A model generated the notes under the pieces. That model worked only from the letters and a program-made list of their open reading frames with translations, did no database searches and was not told the DNA's origin. DNA of 64,000 nt from the NCBI GenBank assembly GCA_037013495.1, contig CM072808.1, positions 12,067,319 to 12,131,318 of the forward strand, read 5' to 3'. Position 1 is the stretch's first letter. The number at the start of each line of letters is the position of its first letter. Source of the stretch: Hippophae tibetana. Its lineage: Eukaryota > Streptophyta > Magnoliopsida > Rosales > Elaeagnaceae. The position numbers were made by a program, and so were the translations under genes. This document shows positions 11,737-24,498 of this stretch, piece after piece.

Positions 11737-12089
11737 GTTGATTTGAGAGATAAAAATGCAGGCCTCTATATAAGAAGGCGCTTAGGTTGAGCCTTTTCCC
11801 CATTTCCTGCACATCAGACAAAAAATAGGAGAGAAAATGCTCTATCACATCAGCTCGAGTCATTAAAATGTTTTCAGTTCGGTGGTAATAATTCAACTCA
11901 GACTATAGCTTGTTTGCTCGAGTTTTTATAATAAAAGCCTTAAGAATCTAACATTTTTCTACTTTCTTTTCAAGTCAATTTTTAAAGAATCACTTACTTT
12001 TATTTTCAAACATGACCCTAGGTAATCCCTTCTTCTCATACCTTACTCACCCTTTTTTATGTTTTATTGCTCTTTGTTTTACAAATAAT
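11737..12089 (+). other. Spacer with TATA-like site
   Basis: CTATATAAG (11766-11774) is followed by a purine/pyrimidine-mixed leader. It could be the promoter of the relic downstream. No coding region is supported. Confidence 0.3.
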
Positions 12090-15000
12090 GCACAAAGAAG
12101 ATACCTCAGGCTCCTAGGAAACTCCTAATACCACAACGTTAGTGGAAACTTGGGGTATTCCAGTTCGAGCTCTTCTAGTGAGGCGAGTCAATCTCTAACT
12201 CAACCCTCTACTTCCACCACTCACCCTTAGACCACTCCAACCATTAGGTTGAGTATGCCTCACACTCAAATATTAGTGGCTAGGATATGGAGGAAGAAAA
12301 TGAGGAATATAGGGTCTGGGGAACCTACCAGTCATACCAAGGGTTGGTCGGCCAAAACTAAGACCAGTGGTATAACATCCTAGGATGAGGAAAGGTTGAG
12401 AAAAACCTACAACATCCCCTCCTCGATTCAAATAATGATTCCACCGAAGGGAGCTTGTCATAGCGGCCAATCTCCATTTGGGTGGACATTTTTTATGAGA
12501 TATCGCTATGGTTGGATCTCATAAGGAGATATTTGGTTGGAACTTAGCTTGCTCTTGGACAACTTATGCCTAATGGGTGGAGGTATCTACTCTACCTAAC
12601 ATTGATATACTAGGAGCTTAGGGTGGATTTAGAGATGCATAAGTTTAATGAAGCTAACGTCCTAAAGCAAAAATCCACAAACCCGAGGAGGGTATACATA
12701 TTTGTGAAGCAACACTAGGGGGAAAATGTGGCCCTTCCTGAGAATGAGAAGAATTAGAAGAATACTTTTTCTATGGCTTAAGCCGATGGGAATCCCCCAC
12801 TAGAGACACAAGGTTGATAAGGAGCATTTGGAATGACTATAAGGTCGTGATAAGGAATATGGGTTCCTTCATCACGACATTGAGTCTAGATGCAAAGCAA
12901 CAACAGACTGATAACTAGAACTATCTCCTCAAAAATATCTCATGGAGGCATTTGCTAAACACGCCTCGTTTTATTACATACGGGTTGATGAGACATGGTT
13001 AGGTGGAGCCCCCTTTAGGATTATTCGTAAACCCTGAGCTCCTCCTAAGCACCAAACACCTCTCATAGACTTTAGAAGGAGGTTTGAGGTGGTTACTGAT
13101 AATGGTGAACTAGCCTTAAGATTTCAACTTTTTTTTGTGCTACGACCTGATGATAATAACATCTCCTCACTCTTGTTTTGTAGGTACCATGGAGTTTACT
13201 GCCGCCCAACTCTTGTCTCGATTACTGATAACTGTATTTTATATAGTTATTTTCATCTATTTTATTAATTATAATTGCTATGTTCTTCATATTTTTAGTT
13301 AATTTTAGTTTAATAAATTAGTATTTATTGTTTTTTTTATATTTTAAGAAAATTAAATAATTTGTATAGAAAACTTACTTAATTGCAAATTTATGTCCGC
13401 AAATAAAATTTCAAATAAAAAAGTCCTTAATTGCAATTTATAAAAGTCTAAAATATAATTTAAATTAATATTGGGCTTAATTTTAATTAATAAAAGTTTT
13501 AGAATTTAATTTAAATTAGAGAAGGACTGAATGGTAATTAGGGAAATATTTGTGCTAAGAGATGTTTTAATTTTTCTTTGTTCTTCATCTTATTTTCTGT
13601 AACTACTGTAATTTTATTTTAATTTTATGAAGTGATTTAATTTTTCTAGGGTTGCATTTGATCTAAATTTATGAAGCTTTTATTTTAATTATTTTTGAAC
13701 GATTTATAAGACGTTTGATTATTTACGAATTTTATCAAATGATCCGTGACACATAAATAAACATGGAAGAGACATTTTTGTGTATATTGCTCATAGATAG
13801 AATGACATGTATGATGAAGGATAAGAATATACCCTAATTGTATGTGTGACCATTTGAGAACTTAGAACGTAATGAATCTTGTTGAACTTAATTCTCATAG
13901 GAATATAGTGAATTAATTTAACGAGGTGTGTTTATACGGAGCTCAGAAGACATGTATGGATAAAATAAGATGTTTTCGGTTGACAAATTAAATGTACTAA
14001 AAAATATAAATCAAAAGAAAATAACATGATTTGAGTTGATTAATTTGGTGAAAAATTACAATCCAAGATTTATTTTATTTTGTTATTAAACTCTTTTCTT
14101 AAATTTGTTCCAATCAACGATCGTTTTGGATAAAATCAGAGAGATAATTTTAGTACTCAACAAACTGTAGTGACAAATCTCCGTAGGAACGATAACTTAC
14201 TTATCAAATTTTATTACTTGTGACCGTGTATGCTTGCATGTTTTATGTTCTCCAAAAGAGACAACAATTACAAAGTAAGGTTGCTTCCTCTAGGGCAAGC
14301 TCCCAAAGGGGTAAACTTCATGTTCCTTGGAGGGACTTCTCTAAGGGTAAGAAGATTAGTAAATCCTTTGGGTAGGAAGGTTGCTCTGTGCCCACTAAAA
14401 AGAAGAAGAAAGTTACCATTGATGATCCTATGCATAGCCTAATTCCATTGAATGTCTTCGAGCCATTATCCATGTTGCAAGAGCAACATAGTTCTCCACA
14501 TCCCTGCTCGGGTGGTAAAGAACCTGGCCAAGAGCAGTTCAATCATTACCTGAGCCATCTTCTTATTGAAGTTGACAAGAAGTAGCTCGAGGCCATCTAT
14601 AAGAATACAAGCTTTGATGATGTCATCCATTTCCACCTGTATTAGGTATGTTGACCCTACCTCACCTTTTATGTTCATGGATTGTTTTTATAAGTTTGAC
14701 ATCATGACATATTTGTTTGACCTCACACCCTTCTTTTCTTTCCGTTGTAGCTGCTCTATGATTTTGATAGGGCTTAAAGTGTAGGGAATTTTAAGGATGA
14801 ACTGGTACAAGAGAAACAGGGCCATGTGTCTCCTTGGTCCAGGTAAGTCGTGTTATTGACGAGGGAAAACAAGTGGGAAGATGAGGCCATTGATAAAGAG
14901 GAAAAATTGAATAAGGCCACCATAAAGCTGAATGAGTATACCAAGCACCTTATTGAGCTCGAGGAAGCTCAAAGGAGAGAAAAAGGTGAGATCGAGGAGG

Positions 15001-15160
15001 CCTAGAAAATAGCTAAGGCTACAAATAAGGAGGCCCAAAAAGCAAAGGCCAAGCTTGATGCCATGGCCAAGCAACTCAATTTGAGTGTCGAGATGGGGTA
15101 CGAGTTGGCCATGGAATCCTTTAAATTGGAGGCCAAGAAAAGGAACCTGGGCGAGTACTA
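12090..15160 (+). pseudogene. Plant transposon-associated protein relic, split by a solo LTR
   Basis: Around 12,380-12,800 the translated plus strand reads like the putative gypsy-type transposon domain (Transposase_28-like): ERLRKTYNIPSS, a later LLDNLCLMGGG, and VYIFVKQH. After the inserted LTR, 14,850-15,160 gives a Lys/Glu/Ala-rich coiled coil (KAKLDAMAKQLNL, YELAMESFKLEAKKRNL), the usual tail of this class. Such proteins are extra frames of some plant gypsy elements and their function is unknown. The relic is decayed, and base composition is clearly less AT-rich than its neighbours. An orphan host-like gene is an alternative. Confidence 0.5.
13226..14266 (+). repeat. Solo LTR, family D
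   Basis: It starts TGATAACTGTATTTTATATA and ends AGAGACAACA. The flanks are a perfect 5-bp target duplication, ATTAC at 13221-13225 and 14267-14271. A 5'-truncated relative lies at 55,737-56,292. Near its end it shares the CTCCGTRGGAACGATAA motif type with family A LTRs, which suggests a gypsy family of the same broad group. It cuts the transposon-protein relic in two. Confidence 0.85.
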
Positions 15161-16117
15161 CTATCACATTCTAAAACAGTCATTAACGCACTTTTTATTT
15201 AATATTTCCTTATTTTATTCAATAAATATTATTTTTAGAGTTAAAAATATTAAATATTAACTTTTAGTGAAAAAGGGTGAAAATATAATTTTTTGTAATT
15301 TTTTGGGATTTTTATGAATGTTTTATTAATTTTTAACGTAGCACCAATTAGGAGCTACCAGGTGGTGCTATGCAAGCATAGGGAATGATTGGGCAACCCA
15401 CGTGGATGCCACTCTAGCATAAATGACCAATCATAGATCACTGCATGTGAGGAGTGATGCAACACCTCAACACATGTCAACACGAAATTCATCCAAACTT
15501 TATCTCGCTTGGTCAACGCAGTCACCACTCGTCTTAACCTGATTCATTCAACCATTCCAACCTTGCACCACGACATCTATTTTTGTGAATCACATTGCAT
15601 CAACTAGCACTAACTGGGCAATCGTTGACCTGGATTGGTCACTCCTACCACACGTCACTCTCTGAAATGCTGGTGTTGTTAATTCAGCTTGTTTTGATCT
15701 CAGTCCTTCATTTTAAGCTGATCTAATGGTGTAGATTTCACCTGAGCTATATTTAACCCCTTAATCAACCTATAAACCCTAACGAGTCGTCATTAACACA
15801 ATTTTGATATATTTTTGGAGCTAAGAAGAGAGAAAAATAAATAAAATTTTTTAAAAGGAGATTCAATTTTGGTGGAGATTCAAGAGGAGAGTAGTACTAA
15901 TATGCAAAATATTGATTGTATTTCTTCTACTCATTGTTTTATCAATTTTTATGTCTTTCTTTATGAAAATATGAGTTTTATGAAGAAAATTATGTTTAGT
16001 TAATTTATTAATCTAGAGATCTTATGAACCCAATTTTCATCATATGATGATCTAATATTTTATCCAATGTAATTAATTTATAATTATATTGGGAGCATTT
16101 TAGTGATTCACAATAGA
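15160..16117 (+). repeat. Family A LTR, truncated
   Basis: From about GTCATTAACGCAC onward it follows the family A LTR (compare 32,810 onward): the ACCAATTAGGAGCTACCA block, the region CTATATTTAACCCC, and the exon-like TTGATTGTATTTCTTCTAC block. Its first bases are worn and its 3' part is shortened. It ends against the family C LTR at about 16,118. Confidence 0.7.
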
Positions 16118-16739
16118 AAAGCTAAAAGGCATAGAAAAAAGGTAAGATGGATTAGAAAGGATGAATTATATTGGATAATTGATACAAAGCAAATGAGATG
16201 CAATTTATAGGTGCATAAATGGAGAAAAATAAGGATCAAAAGTCTAGCATCACGTCACACAATTCATCATACCGTGACATACACAGTCTATTGCAAGGTT
16301 TGGATATGTTCCAATTAACTCGCACCAAAACATACAATATTTTCACCCCACGGTCCATATAGAATCTGGGATGCATTATAGTTAGTCTGTTAGCCTCACA
16401 CAGTAACATATAAAACTTCCATGAAGCTGCATGCACTGTTATAATCAACTTGAAAATCATATTTTCTCGTATCCTCTTTTTTGAACATATAGTGTACTTT
16501 ACATAGGTTATCTTTTAAGTTTTAAGGTAGTAATATAGTGTTTCATGTATAATTCTTGAAGTATTAATCAACTTTGTCTTTTCTTGAAGCTAAAATTCCT
16601 AAAATTAAACAAAATATACCTGTGATTCTAAAAAGATAGATTTGTTTAAAATGATAATAAAACTAAGCAAATGCAAATGTATTTAATCATAAAACATGCA
16701 TAAAATCACGATATATTGAGTGCTTTTGAGCACTCATCG
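16118..16739 (-). repeat. C1 3' LTR, shortened
   Basis: It starts (minus strand) CGATGAGTGCTCAAAAGCAC and matches the first 600 or so bases of the 5' LTR at 24338. The missing part lies at the junction with the family A LTR. Confidence 0.72.
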
Positions 16740-16756
16740 CAACCCCAACCAGCTTT
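16740..16756 (-). other. C1 polypurine tract
   Basis: The minus-strand sequence AAGCTGGTTGGGGTTG directly precedes the LTR start. The same position in C2 reads ATTGGGGGTTA. Confidence 0.6.
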
Positions 16757-17546
16757 TTTCTAGTCTCTTAGCAAGAATGGCTAAAAATTATAAATAAATA
16801 CTAAATAAAACTATCCTAAATCATTTACATAGATTGACATGGTTGTATTTAGAATATGCAACAAGCCTTTAAATCCTTTGGTTCCCTAGTGGACGAGTTT
16901 ATGTCTCGTAAGGGATTTCATATATGATATCTACAAACATCAAAATTAAAAACAGATAAACAACATATAAATAAATAAAATTTTAAACAAAATAAAAAAA
17001 TAACAAAACTTCTCATGCTTTTTAATCTTTTCTAAGATTACAATTAAAATCCATAGCACAAGTTATTTTATTATTAAAAAAATCATGGTTTGTAATAATA
17101 ATTAGATGAAAATCATTTTCATTATTCAAATAAAAAATGTACCAATATTAAATTTAAGCAATATTTGTGTATGGAATCTGAATTCACTTGACTCTAGCCT
17201 CACAATGCATACTCTCAATAACACTGATGCAATTAGTTTAAGCACTTATTCAAAGGTATATGCAAATAGAATTGAACTAATATTTTTGAATATGTTTAAA
17301 GAAGAAAAAGTGCAAAGTAGGGCATAATATTGTTCAAATGAAATGATTTTATAAAGAAATCACATATTACTTTCATGCATCAATCAAATTCATCAACTAA
17401 ATATTTCAAGTTATATACCTTTAAGAGATGAAGAAAATGAAAATGACTTCTTGGGGATTTATTTCTTATCATTTCTTTTTATATTTAACCATTTCTCCCA
17501 ACTTTATAGGTTATATTTGAGTCATAGTATTTAGTTGATATTATTC

Positions 17547-17587
<41 letters not shown>

Positions 17588-18840
17588 GACCAATGTATAG
17601 ATTATGAATTTTTTGTATGATAAAGTGGGTAGTTAATTTGTGGCCTTTTCTTTTATTGGTTTAGGTAATCCCATATATATATATATATATATATATATCA
17701 TTTTTTAGAAGTTATAATAATGCATGAATAAATAGAAAGGCATATACTTTCAATTTCTACTTAAATCATTCAATTTAAATAATAAAAATAAATATATGAC
17801 ACTTAATTAGATTTAAATTTTTTAACATGCAATGGAAAGACCTATAGAGATCATCAATTTAAAATTTACAAGAAACATGTTTAAAAGAGTAGAAAAGAAT
17901 ATTATCACTCAGAATAAGAAGATAATGGCTAAAAAATATATTCTCATAATGTAATCTCCACTATTTAATTTCTAAACACCAATTTTATTTCATCGCAATT
18001 TCGAAATTTAATCATGAAAAAGTAATTTTGACAATAACTAACTAATTATCACACTACTCCATGAAATATTTTTGAAACTAATCTAACAATCCAAAGACTT
18101 AAATCATTTTCTTAAAATTAACTAAAAGATGTGGTAATTTTAAAATTATTCTAAATTTTCCTAAAAAAATAAAAATAAATTAAAGCACACCAAAAACAAA
18201 GAAATTAAAAATAATATAATAAATGTACATGTGAACATATAAAAAATTTCATTTATGCATAATGTCATAATGTAACTTTTCACATCCCCAACCTAGAATT
18301 TACGATACCCTCCATATACAATTGTAAATTAAAGATAAAGATTAATAGAGAGAAAAGCTACCTATTTATTGATCTGGCACAAGAGTTGGTATTGATTTGT
18401 AGGTGCATCCATCAATCCAAACATTTAAATTTTACACAGATGAAAACTGTGTACTTCCTAACAATTTCAACAAATAGTTATAAAATTTAACAATTCTAAA
18501 TAATGTTCTCATTAAAGGAAATAAAAATAATTAACATAAAACAAAAATAAACAAAATAATATTACTTATACTGATAGGTTGCCTCTTATCCAATACTTAG
18601 TTTATTTAACCTATCTAGACGTAGATGCCATATGATACTAAAAATAGTTCACCAATATGGACTGAATGTGTGTTGTCTTGTATCCTCCTTCTAAATAGGG
18701 CTTTACACGATGCCTATTGATTTTTTTTTTGGGTTTTTGGATCCATCAACTTTATAGCTCCAAGTGGAACAAATTGGGTAATTTTGTATGGTCCATCCCA
18801 CCTTGATCTCAATCTTTCTAGAAATGATCTTAGATTAGAG
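16757..18840 (-). other. C1 non-coding 3' internal region with TA repeats
   Basis: There is no env-like or other coding frame. It aligns by eye with C2 (25,800-26,445 joined to 40,891-41,900) and C3 (58,495-59,343 and 61,487-61,844). It holds two TA microsatellites, at 17550-17584 and 17673-17698. The segment near 18,360-18,480 recurs in plus orientation at 25,830-25,960. Confidence 0.6.
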
Positions 18841-18869
18841 TTAAATAAAAGAACTTTATTCCAAGAATA

Positions 18870-19660
18870 AAAGAATTATGAACTAGCTTTTTGTCATGAT
18901 AACGCTTTGTACATTCTTTATACAATCTTGTATTTTCAAAAGCTGTGTTTTAAATCTCTTCAAGTTCACTACTTCTACTTTGTCTAAATCCATGTTTAGC
19001 TCTTTAATTAACAAATAATCCTTATGTTCAAGTTCAATGAGTAGGTGACACACTTTCCCAAGGATTATTCGATAAGGGCTCATTCCAATGAGTGTTTTGT
19101 ATGGTATGAATATAAGGCATCATTCGATTTGATTGCTCAGTCCTTCCTTAAAGGTATCATAATGCATTCCATAATCCCTTTGATTTGCTTATTACTCACT
19201 TTTACTTAATTAGAAGTTTGTGGATAATGCAGAATATCCATTTTGGGTATGATGTTAAACTTTTTTGGTACCCCATCAAAAATTTGTTTAAACAATGGCT
19301 CCTTCTATCACCTATTATTTCTCTAGGCATCCCAAACCTACTAAAAATTAACTCCTTCAAGAATTTCACAACAAAATTGGCATCATTAGTTTTAATGGGT
19401 ATAGCTTCTACCCACTTGTACACATAATCAACAACCACCAAAATATATTCATATCAAGAAGATGAGGAAAATGACCCATAAAGTTAATATCTCATACATC
19501 AAAAAGTTCAATAACTAAATTAGATGTAAAAGGCATTTCATCTCATTTTCCTATATTACCTATCCTTTAACATCTATCATAATATGCACAAAACATATGA
19601 GCATCTTTACAATGAGTTGGCTAATAAAAATGAGAATGTAATACCTTAAGAGCCATTTTG
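18870..19660 (-). pseudogene. C1 integrase region, fossil
   Basis: The minus strand gives VDYVYKWVEAIPIKTNDAN, FGMPREIIGDRRSH and, further on, a region like GKVCHLLIELEHKDY and LNMDLDKVE, which are the integrase core and C-terminal wording of Athila-like elements. Confidence 0.8.
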
Positions 19661-19909
19661 TCACATCCAAAATGGAATCTGCAATGAAAATCATGACAAA
19701 AGGCTAAGATGTTCTTATGTTCTTCTTCATACACACACCTTTGGATGATTTGATCTTGTCCAATCCTAAATAGCTAAGGTTCATTACAAAAGTATTACCT
19801 ACAAGAGTTCCATAACCTTTTCTTTTCCTCAATGAAATTTTCCATGGTGGTTGGGGCATTACATAACCCCAATGACATCCTCCTAAAATAAAATGTCCCA
19901 AAAAGACAT

Positions 19910-20300
19910 GTAAAGGTGGTCTTCTACATATCTTCTAGTGGAATCGGTATTTGATAATAACTTGAAAGTCCGTCTAGAAAGTAGTAAAATTCATGCCCAT
20001 CTAGTCTTATTGGAATTTGATCAATGAATGGAAGATGAAAGTGATCATTTTTAGTGTATAAATTTAGCTTCTTAAAATCTATACACATCCTCCATCTGGT
20101 GACCATTCTAGTGGATACCAACTTATTTTTATAATTTTTGACATGCATAAGACTAAAAAATTTACTATCAGTAATAGGATAAATGACTCCTACTACTAAG
20201 AGTTTCAAAATTTTCCTTTTAACTACCTCTTACATTATTGGGCTTAGTCTTCTCAAAGGTCTCTAACATGTTAAGCATTGTCTTTTAAATTGATCTTATG
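19910..20300 (-). pseudogene. C1 reverse transcriptase region, fossil
   Basis: VGVIYPITDSKF, a later RWRMCIDFKKLN, DHFHLPFIDQIPIRLDGHE and FYYFLDGLSSYYQIPI are the finger and palm landmarks of gypsy RT, including the LDG motif region. Only part of the domain is recognisable. Confidence 0.82.
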
Positions 20301-20559
20301 CATACATATAGTTGGACTGATACTTCTAATATCCCTGATACTCTAACTTGTAGCCTTTTTAAATTTCTTAAGCACCTTAACATGTTCATTTTCTTTAGTT
20401 TTGGTTAAAGAAGAAGAAATAATGGCAGGATAAGCTTTCCCTTCTCCCAAAATCACAAAATTTAGGTGCTTAGGAAAATCTTTTAATTCTAATTTGGGTG
20501 AAGTGGCCTCTTCCCCAGGGTACTAGGTAGCTCTAAGGGTATACAGGGATTTCCTATTA

Positions 20560-20880
20560 GTTTAGAATTATCTATTAATTCATGGTATCCCTTAGTCTTC
20601 TAATCAAAATCTTCATATCGAGAACCAAAAAATCAATAGGTATTATAAGTTTATCTACCTATACCAGCACATCCTCAACCATTCCCTTTGGATATTTAAT
20701 AGATCTATTCACAAGTTTAAGGGACATGGTTGTATTTTTAAGGTCTCCTAACCCTAATTGTAAGAAGATAGAGTATTACACTAGATTTATACTAGCACCT
20801 AAGTTTGTCATTACCTTAGCCATCTTTCTATCCCTCTATAGTGATGTTTATGATAAAACTACCTAGGTATTTTAACTTTA
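20560..20880 (-). pseudogene. C1 aspartic protease region, fossil
   Basis: The minus translation contains a GASINLV-like active-site region, NRSIKYPKGMVEDVLV and IDFLVLDM, the standard retropepsin wording of Athila-like elements. It lies between gag and RT as expected. Confidence 0.68.
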
Positions 20881-20979
20881 GGTGTAATTAGTGCTATATC
20901 ATTGCACTATAATTTTTTGATGCTACTACTATTTCATTAAGCTCATATTTAATTCTATAAATAACTTGGTATAAGAGGG

Positions 20980-22010
20980 CATATTCTTGATCACTTCTAA
21001 TAAAGATAATTTATATTAATTTTAGAAATCATATTAAATAGATAAGAGAATTGCTTATCTTCTTTAGATTCTTTTAGCTAGTGTGGAAATTATATTGGTG
21101 GCTTGTACAATTCTACTATCTTTTGATTTTTAGGAGCATCAATTGATTCCCTAATTCTTTTCTCAGAAGGTTGATCATTGTTGGCACTTGTCTCTCCACT
21201 TTGGGAGACTTTAACTTCACCTTCTTTATTACCTACACTAAATGGTAGATCATTACAAATTTCTAGTAATAATTTTTTGACTACCTTACCACTTCAAAGG
21301 ATTGTGACATCCTTTAATTCTTCTACTTCAAAAATTTTCTTACTCTAGTTCTCTTTTTCATTGGGAATTAGTAACTAACATCTCATATCACTCCAAAGTT
21401 TGCTCTGCCATCTTTTCTCGCATAGCTCCTCCTATAGCATAATCAACAATGTACTGACATTTTTGTGTTAGTACATCATAGAGGAACTAGTTCTATACTT
21501 GTAGTGGAAGGTTATGTTATGGGCATTAGTTTAAGAGGATTTTGAATATATCCTAAGTGTCATGGAAGGACTCTCCATTTATTTGGAAGAATGTTGCTAT
21601 ATTTCCCGTCCACTCGATAGTATTATGATAGGAATAGTACCTACCCATGAATATAGATTACCTCCCAAGTAATCAATGAATATGGTTGCAACCAAGACTT
21701 AGCTCTACCCTTAAGTGTGTATGGAAAACACCTTATGAAGAGCTAGTCTTCATTAAGTCTTTGCATTGGAAATGTTTGTACGACAGCATAAAAATCTCCA
21801 ATGAAATTTAAACGATCTTCGTTAAGGATACCGTAAAATGAAGATAACAAAGAATAATAAATATTTTTTCAATTCATAATTTCTTGGAGCTTCTCCCAGT
21901 TGGGTGCATGAAATAATATTACCTATAAATGGAAATGAATACTCCATTTTCTACTTGCTTACTTGCACTTATTCCTCCTGATAAATGTCCATCTTTTCTT
22001 TAAAAATTGT
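20980..22010 (-). pseudogene. C1 gag region, fossil
   Basis: This block matches the gag region of the family B element at 47,230-48,027, for example the plus-strand runs near 21,420 and 47,300 that contain CTCCTCCTATA. Retrotrans_gag-type wording can be traced but is worn. Confidence 0.6.
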
Positions 22011-22490
22011 TCTCAAAGATCTCTTTACTTTTTGTACATTAAAAACACTAATCAAAGGAGTAGATTAATTTTAATACTAATATAAGCACATAAGAATTAT
22101 AAAAAAACAAAAATTAAATAATACACACAAGTTTGTAAAATAAATTAAATTATAATTAAAGATAAAGTAAAATAAAATAATAAAAGAGTTAATAAATAAA
22201 GAAAAAGAAAATTAAATTAAATAAAAAATTCAACATAAAATAAAGGAATTGTTTTAAGAGAATACAATATAATTAAAGGAAAGAAAGTTAATAATTGTTT
22301 TAAAGACCTTTTTATTTTATTCAAAAATTATTATTTTTAATAAAAATAAAAGAAGATTTGAAATTTAAAATATCCAAAATTAACTAATAACATAGATATT
22401 CTAAGATTTCAAATAAAAATCATGGTATTTATAACACAAAAATATTTTAAGATGTTAATGATAAAAATTCAAAAAACGCTATTTCTTCTA

Positions 22491-22504
22491 TGTAACGACC
22501 CCAA
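22491..22504 (-). other. C1 primer site, worn tRNA-Asp type
   Basis: The minus strand reads TTGGGGTCGTTACA immediately after the LTR. It resembles TGGCGCCGTTGCC, the tRNA-Asp site used by Athila elements, with several differences. Confidence 0.45.
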
Positions 22505-22509
22505 AAATT

Positions 22510-24338
22510 TGATATTTGCAAAGGTTATCTTAGTTTTTAGTATTATTAATGGTTTTTCCTTGCAATTGTGCCAAAGATAAAATATGCCAAAATTGGGCGT
22601 ACAATTTTTGTATAATTTATAAAATAGCTTGTAAATCCACGAATCACTTGTAGAAAATGATAAGTATACTTTCAAGGTCGGTCTAAAAAGGAATCATATA
22701 TTTTTTAAATTATTTAACAAATTATTCAAAACGAAAATAAAAATCTAAAAATCTTGTCCTCTTTGTATTGGTTTGAGATCTAAACTCATGACATAAAAAA
22801 TAAAGATAGGTTCAATAAAAATTTAGGCAATTAAATATTTATCATGCAATGGAGACTTTGTGAGATATATTAGCAAGTTAATTTTTCTTGCTTAATATTA
22901 AGTAAGTTATTAAAAATATGAATGCAAATTGTTGATTCTCCTTTTATGTATTAAAATATCCCAAGGCAGGGATCATTCCCATTGTCAATAATAAACTAAT
23001 TAGTATCCTTAGGTAGGGCTTATCAATTGATTAATTATTAAATTCTGCTTCTTTTTCTAATAGATTAACAAACCATTTAATTTGTTTCCTTAGGTAAGGT
23101 TTGAAAATTTATACTCTTATCAAGGTGTCTAAGTTAGGTTTATGATTTAAGTATTTGAAAACTAACTTTCGGATTTTTAAACTATTATGAAAGATATGTC
23201 GGTAATATATCTTTTAATAATAATATTTTATAAAATCTTTGAAATAAAGCACTCTAAATCAGATCCATAATACTTTTAATTTAACATCTAAGAGTTGACT
23301 CTAAAATCTAACTATCTTATTTATTATGAAAAATACTTTGCCGATATATTTTTCTTTTACAAATTTTGTTTTAATGGTAATGAAGAAATAAAACTTACTC
23401 ATTTTATGAAAAACAAATTAATCTATTTTAATATTTCACAAATATAACAAAATTACTAATACCTTATTCCATTTATAGCCAAACATGCATATTTTAATAA
23501 ATGATCAATAAATGAAACATAACATGTAAAACAATACATAAATATAATCTGAAAAGAATACATTTAAATATATCTCAATATAAATTTAGTATTGTTACTA
23601 TTCTAGAAAACCACTAAACATAATTATTGTCCTGTTTATTGAATTAAAATTAAAACTATTACATAAACTAAAATTTGTTCAACTCCCAATTGAGTGAAAA
23701 ACATAAAAATACTGAAAGAAAGTTAAAAATCTTAGAGAGAAGCTAAGAAGGATTAGAAGTAAAGAGGGATAAGGTATGAAGGATACAATGCAAATGGGGT
23801 TCTACTTATAGATGGATAAAAAGAGAAAAATAAGGGTCAGAAGTTTGGTTCCATGACACATCATTCTTCACAATGTAGCATACATAAGCTATTACACAGT
23901 TTGGACATGATCCAATTTACGCGTACCAGGTACATAACATTTTCACATTATGGCTTGCATAAAATTTAGAATGCATTATATTCAATTTGTTAGCCTCTCA
24001 CTTTGGCGCATAAAATATCCACACCACAACCTGCACTATGTTGATCAATTTCACATCCATATTTTCTTGTATCCCTTTTTTTGAACATACATATTACTTT
24101 ACATATGTGCTCTTTTAAGTTTTAAATTTTTAATGGAGTACTTCAAGTATAATTCTTCAAGTGTTGATCAATTTTATCTTTTCTTTGAAGCTAAAATTTC
24201 TTAAAATAATGAAATGTACCTGTGATTTTGAAAAGACAGATTTATTTAAAATGATAGCAAAATAAGCAAATACAAATCTATTAAATCACTAAAGATGCAT
24301 AAAATCACGATAAATTGAGTACTTTTGAGCACTCATCA
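22510..24338 (-). repeat. C1 5' LTR
   Basis: It starts (minus) TGATGAGTGCTCAAAAGTAC and ends CTTTGCAAATATCA. A TATA-like CTATAAG lies near 23,810. It carries the CGGTTTAAAG-type and TGATAAGTATACTT blocks found in other LTRs of the set. Confidence 0.78.
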
Positions 24339-24498
24339 ATAATGCCACTCATCCCTTTCTACTTCCAGACCTTATATTACATCTGCATAGTCCACATTAC
24401 TGAAATAGTTTTCATACTCACCCTAGCCTATATCCATCAAATTATTACAAGAATTTATATCAGATAGGCTAAATAGGACTAGTACACCCCGTACTTTT

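Larger units (their letters stand above)
16118..24338 (-). mobile_element. Athila-like Ty3/gypsy element C1, decayed
   Basis: Read on the minus strand: 5' LTR (24338 down to 22510), weak tRNA-Asp primer site, gag, protease, reverse transcriptase, integrase, about 2 kb of non-coding 3' region, polypurine tract and a shortened 3' LTR (16739 down to about 16118). The PR-RT-INT order marks Ty3/gypsy, and the RT and integrase wording is Athila-like. Well over ten breaks. The TA-repeat tracts and the 3' region are shared with C2 and C3. Confidence 0.78.

Noticed and set aside
24339-24498. Possible gene fragment between two LTRs
   Set aside because: Only 160 bases with no frame or motif I can name. 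It is left unassigned.
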